From Ignavibacteria bacterium (GTDB lineage Bacteria > Bacteroidota > Ignavibacteria > Tepidaquicellales > Tepidaquicellaceae): a stretch of DNA of 64,000 nucleotides. The stretch covers positions 186,001-250,000 of the forward strand of contig JADJYU010000003.1 in assembly GCA_016719565.1 (NCBI GenBank). Direction: 5' to 3'. Made by a program: the position numbers and the translations under genes. The notes under the pieces were generated by a model. It was not told where the DNA came from. It made no database searches and saw only the letters and a program-made list of their open reading frames with translations. Of this stretch, positions 61,605-64,000 are shown piece after piece (position 1 is the stretch's first letter; the number at the start of each line of letters is the position of its first letter).

Positions 61605-61682
61605 TAGTTTAGAATTTAGTTTTGAGTTAATTTTTATGCGAAATATGATCTGATTAAAATTTATCTGAGACGCTGAATTGTT

Positions 61683-62117
61683 TTAGCTTTCTTTACTTCT
61701 TTTAACTGACTCATCGATCATTCCTTTCAGTATTTTCATATCTACATCTTCCAGCTTATTTATATAAAGACATCCGACACCTGTCTTATGTTTACCCAGC
61801 TTCTTTAGAGCGGCTTCGTGTTCCTTTATACCGACGCTGATGTATAACGAAAGGTTCGCCTTTCGCGGAGAAAATCCAATCCTGAGCCAGTCCACTTCCC
61901 TGCCGGTTGCAGGGCTTTTGTATCTTTTATTTCCAAAGCCGACGATCGAATTGCTCCATAGCACCGGCTCTTCACCGGATGCTTTCTTCATTATTTCAAG
62001 AAGCGTAAAACTGTCTTTGCGTTTTTGTTCATCCTTTACGCCATTGATAAAATCCTCCACGCTTGCAGAGGTTGGCTTTGTTTTTATTTCAGCTGGTTTG
62101 GATTTTTTTTCAGACAC
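61683..62117 (-). CDS. DUF1801-domain protein
   Basis: A 144-residue protein starting at GTG 62117. After a short Lys-rich start comes a DUF1801 domain (VEDFINGVKDEQKRKDSFTLLEIMKKASGEEPVLWSNSIVGFGNKRYKS to GIKEHEAALKKLGKHKTGVGCLYINKLEDVD). The upstream region is the heptamer array 62126-62195, leaving little room for a normal RBS or promoter. Confidence 0.8.
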   Translation of the reverse strand: MSEKKSKPAEIKTKPTSASVEDFINGVKDEQKRKDSFTLLEIMKKASGEEPVLWSNSIVGFGNKRYKSPATGREVDWLRIGFSPRKANLSLYISVGIKEHEAALKKLGKHKTGVGCLYINKLEDVDMKILKGMIDESVKRSKES

Positions 62118-62125
62118 GGGGAATA

Positions 62126-62195
62126 GTTTATAGTTAATAGTTAATAGTTAATAGTTAATAGTTAATAGTTAGTAGTTAGTAGTTAATATTTAATA
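62126..62195. repeat. 7-bp tandem array (GTTAATA x about 10)
   Basis: Ten heptamers: GTTTATA, five GTTAATA, two GTTAGTA, GTTAATA and TTTAATA. It fills the gap between the SRPBCC gene and the DUF1801 gene start. Same heptamer family as at 51871-51919. Confidence 0.9.
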
Positions 62196-62196
62196 T

Positions 62197-62610
62197 TTAA
62201 TTCTCTTCAGTGAATTTTTTGAAGTTGTTTAAAATTGCCTGCCAGCCGTCTCTCTGCATTTCAATGGGATTTTCTTTTTCGGGATCGAATGTAACTTTAA
62301 CTTCTGTCGAACCTTTTTCATCAATAAAGTTTACATTTACTTCTCTTCCGTCACCAAGCGTAAATGTGAATTTTTCTCCTTCAGTAATTTCATCATAAAT
62401 GCCTTCAAAATCAAAACCGAAACTGCCGTCTCTGGCTTCCATTCTGGCGGAATATTTTCCTCCGGGTCTCATGTCATTTGATGCGGACGGGCAGAACCAT
62501 GAAGGGTCTGCGAAATTCCATTTTGTAATGTATTCCGGCTTAACATAGTAATCCCAGACTTTTTTAATATCTGCATTTACGTTTGCTGTTACTGTGATCT
62601 TCTCACTCAT
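62197..62610 (-). CDS. SRPBCC/AHSA1-family protein
   Basis: A 137-residue START-like fold protein of the Aha1/SRPBCC type: VTANVNADIKKVWDYYVKPEYITKWNFADPSW at the start, GGKYSARMEARDGSFGFDFEGIYDEI, and the long C-terminal helix EMQRDGWQAILNNFKKFTEE. Often annotated as an ATPase activator or polyketide cyclase-like; real ligand unknown. Confidence 0.87.
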   Translation of the reverse strand: MSEKITVTANVNADIKKVWDYYVKPEYITKWNFADPSWFCPSASNDMRPGGKYSARMEARDGSFGFDFEGIYDEITEGEKFTFTLGDGREVNVNFIDEKGSTEVKVTFDPEKENPIEMQRDGWQAILNNFKKFTEEN

Positions 62611-62671
62611 TTTAATTCATTTAATTATTTTTAAAAGTATGTTTTTTATATATAGTTTTCAGGGCTCAAGA

Positions 62672-63838
62672 TCATCTCATCATTTCCATTCCTGAAGATT
62701 TTATTGTCACTGTTATTTCATAAGCATCTCTGAATACTTCCATAGGTTTTGATAAGCTCCCGTTTGGAAGTCTCGTTGGTTTTGTAAAGTATGATTTCCG
62801 GACTATTAATTTTTGAACGCCGTTCCCGAAATTCTGATTTGAATTAAATACTATAAATCTCGTATCTCTTCTGTTGTTTGCCTGAGTAACATTAGCGATC
62901 AGAATAAGTGATCCGCCGGTTCCGGGTCTTCCGACCAGCATTTTATTATCGGTAAATAACCTTGTCTGTCCTTCTCTGATCTGCGCTAATGAAAAATTCT
63001 TAGCGCTGTGATTTGCGTAAATTTCTACATTAATATTTTCAACTGAATCATAGAGAACAGTACCGCTCTCAAAATTATTTGCAGGTAAACGTTTAATACT
63101 GTCAACAGATATTTGAATCGAACTGTTTACTGAGATCAGATCTAACCTTGGCTTAAACTTTTTCTGATACCGGATAAAACTGTCTTCAAAAGAAGGAGCC
63201 GCTCCGGCTGCTGTCACGCTCAGACAATTACAGTCAGGTTTGAAAAGTTCTATCGGAATACTTTTCCGGATCGCGCCGGGAAGTTCACTTGATATTTTAT
63301 TATCTATAAAAGGAGTAAGCCAGTTTCCGACGAAAAAATTTATCGCCTGTTCCGTAAATGAAGGTCCGTCAAGAAACGGTCTCTCCGCATGAAGATCAAA
63401 CTGCATCTTTCCTGAATTAGAGAACCAGTTTTTACAGGAAACATTTATGAACAGATTCTGAAAAATATGCCTGTCAGGAATTCCGCTAAGATCTAATTTA
63501 AAATCAATTTTAAAAGGCAGCGTAACGATCTTTTCATTTGGACGGTCGGTATATTTTGTTTCAGTCATAAACGGTTTTCTCTGTTCAAATGTATAACTAA
63601 CATTAATTCCTATCGGCGGATCCTCTGCAAGTATGTTTGCATTAATTTCCGGCACAATGGAATCTCTTAACATGATATTAATGATGTTCTTAATAATGAA
63701 CGTCGGGATCTCTCTTATAATGGGTTCACCTGAAACAGGCGGCGGTCCCTGTGCAGGAGGAAACTGACTGTAACTTTTTATTGCAAAGAATAAAATAAAT
63801 GCGGTGAGGAAGAAACTTTTTTTTGTAATCATTTTCAT
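62672..63838 (-). CDS. Exported protein of unknown function
   Basis: A 388-residue protein with a signal peptide ending near KSYSQ and a Pro-rich mature start (FPPAQGPPPVSGEP). The body is beta-rich with hydrophobic helices (PTFIIKNIINIMLRD) and a single Cys pair (PDCNCLS). No family was recognised. Length and signal suggest a periplasmic or outer-membrane-associated protein. ATG 63838 or the in-frame ATG at 63832 could be the start. Confidence 0.55.
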   Translation of the reverse strand: MKMITKKSFFLTAFILFFAIKSYSQFPPAQGPPPVSGEPIIREIPTFIIKNIINIMLRDSIVPEINANILAEDPPIGINVSYTFEQRKPFMTETKYTDRPNEKIVTLPFKIDFKLDLSGIPDRHIFQNLFINVSCKNWFSNSGKMQFDLHAERPFLDGPSFTEQAINFFVGNWLTPFIDNKISSELPGAIRKSIPIELFKPDCNCLSVTAAGAAPSFEDSFIRYQKKFKPRLDLISVNSSIQISVDSIKRLPANNFESGTVLYDSVENINVEIYANHSAKNFSLAQIREGQTRLFTDNKMLVGRPGTGGSLILIANVTQANNRRDTRFIVFNSNQNFGNGVQKLIVRKSYFTKPTRLPNGSLSKPMEVFRDAYEITVTIKSSGMEMMR

Positions 63839-64000
63839 TAATTTAAAATTTAGAAATATGATTTAAAATAAAATTATTTCTTTGGGGGGTGCTTACTTTG
63901 GGTTCAAAATAAGATTTTAATGAAATAGTTTCAAGCTATTGTAATTCAGGTTTAAAAGATTAGAGAATGCAGCGGAGTTTAAGCAATATTTTAAATATCA

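Overview
The window looks like a chromosome segment of a Bacteroidota-Chlorobiota relative, most probably an Ignavibacteria-type bacterium. The evidence is: secreted proteins ending in a type IX secretion (T9SS) type A sorting domain with the NFPNPFNPTT signature, PorV/PorQ-family outer-membrane proteins, a GWxTD-domain protein, a TonB receptor with a carboxypeptidase-regulatory-like N-terminus, and an AT-rich genome with TAA as the usual stop. No phage, conjugative or CRISPR genes were found.

Layout. (1) 1-3914, minus strand: lptB (cut by the window edge), pdxJ, a CPBP membrane protease, a YbbR-domain protein and a GWxTD protein. (2) 4120-21970, minus strand: an envelope/secretion cluster with three paralogous Asp-box T9SS cargo proteins (one broken by a deletion), a TonB receptor, and a tandemly duplicated cassette of a large secreted protein plus a PorV-like protein. 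In each cassette a different gene is broken, so one intact copy of each remains. (3) 22174-23719: a frameshifted 2-hydroxyacid dehydrogenase and engB. (4) 23813-37379, minus strand: a nearly continuous ribosomal supercluster from rplB to rplQ with secY, map, infA and rpoA. It lacks rpsJ-rplC-rplD-rplW, carries a tRNA-Gln between rplR and rpsE, and has an in-frame TAG inside rplF. (5) 37749-42329, minus strand: YigZ-family protein, pcm (frameshifted near its end), cdaA, a methyltransferase and a Wzi-like outer-membrane protein. (6) 42611-51871, plus strand: scpA-scpB-pseudouridine synthase-lysS, a secreted protein, the two reverse transsulfuration enzymes and a PAP2 phosphatase. ScpB ends in a 12-copy acidic repeat and the next gene begins with a long lysine-rich repeat. 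(7) 51988-63838, minus strand: queE, DUF3108 protein, GT9 glycosyltransferase, Lon-N-domain protein, two lipoproteins, a superoxide dismutase with a twin-arginine leader, an IscR-IscS-IscA iron-sulfur operon with a clear operator, a non-coding palindromic element, and small accessory enzymes.

Working together: region 2 looks like a secretion/nutrient-uptake locus (TonB receptor, PorV-like shuttle and T9SS cargo). Region 4 is core translation and Sec export. Region 5 couples c-di-AMP synthesis to envelope genes. Region 6 joins chromosome condensation with translation and then cysteine synthesis. Region 7 includes Fe-S assembly under Rrf2 control next to oxidative defence.

Caution: the window holds an unusual number of reading-frame lesions (two 1-base losses in A-runs, several single-base indels in the tandem repeat, a stop in an essential ribosomal gene). 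Some may be sequencing or assembly errors, so the pseudogene calls are conditional on read-level confirmation.
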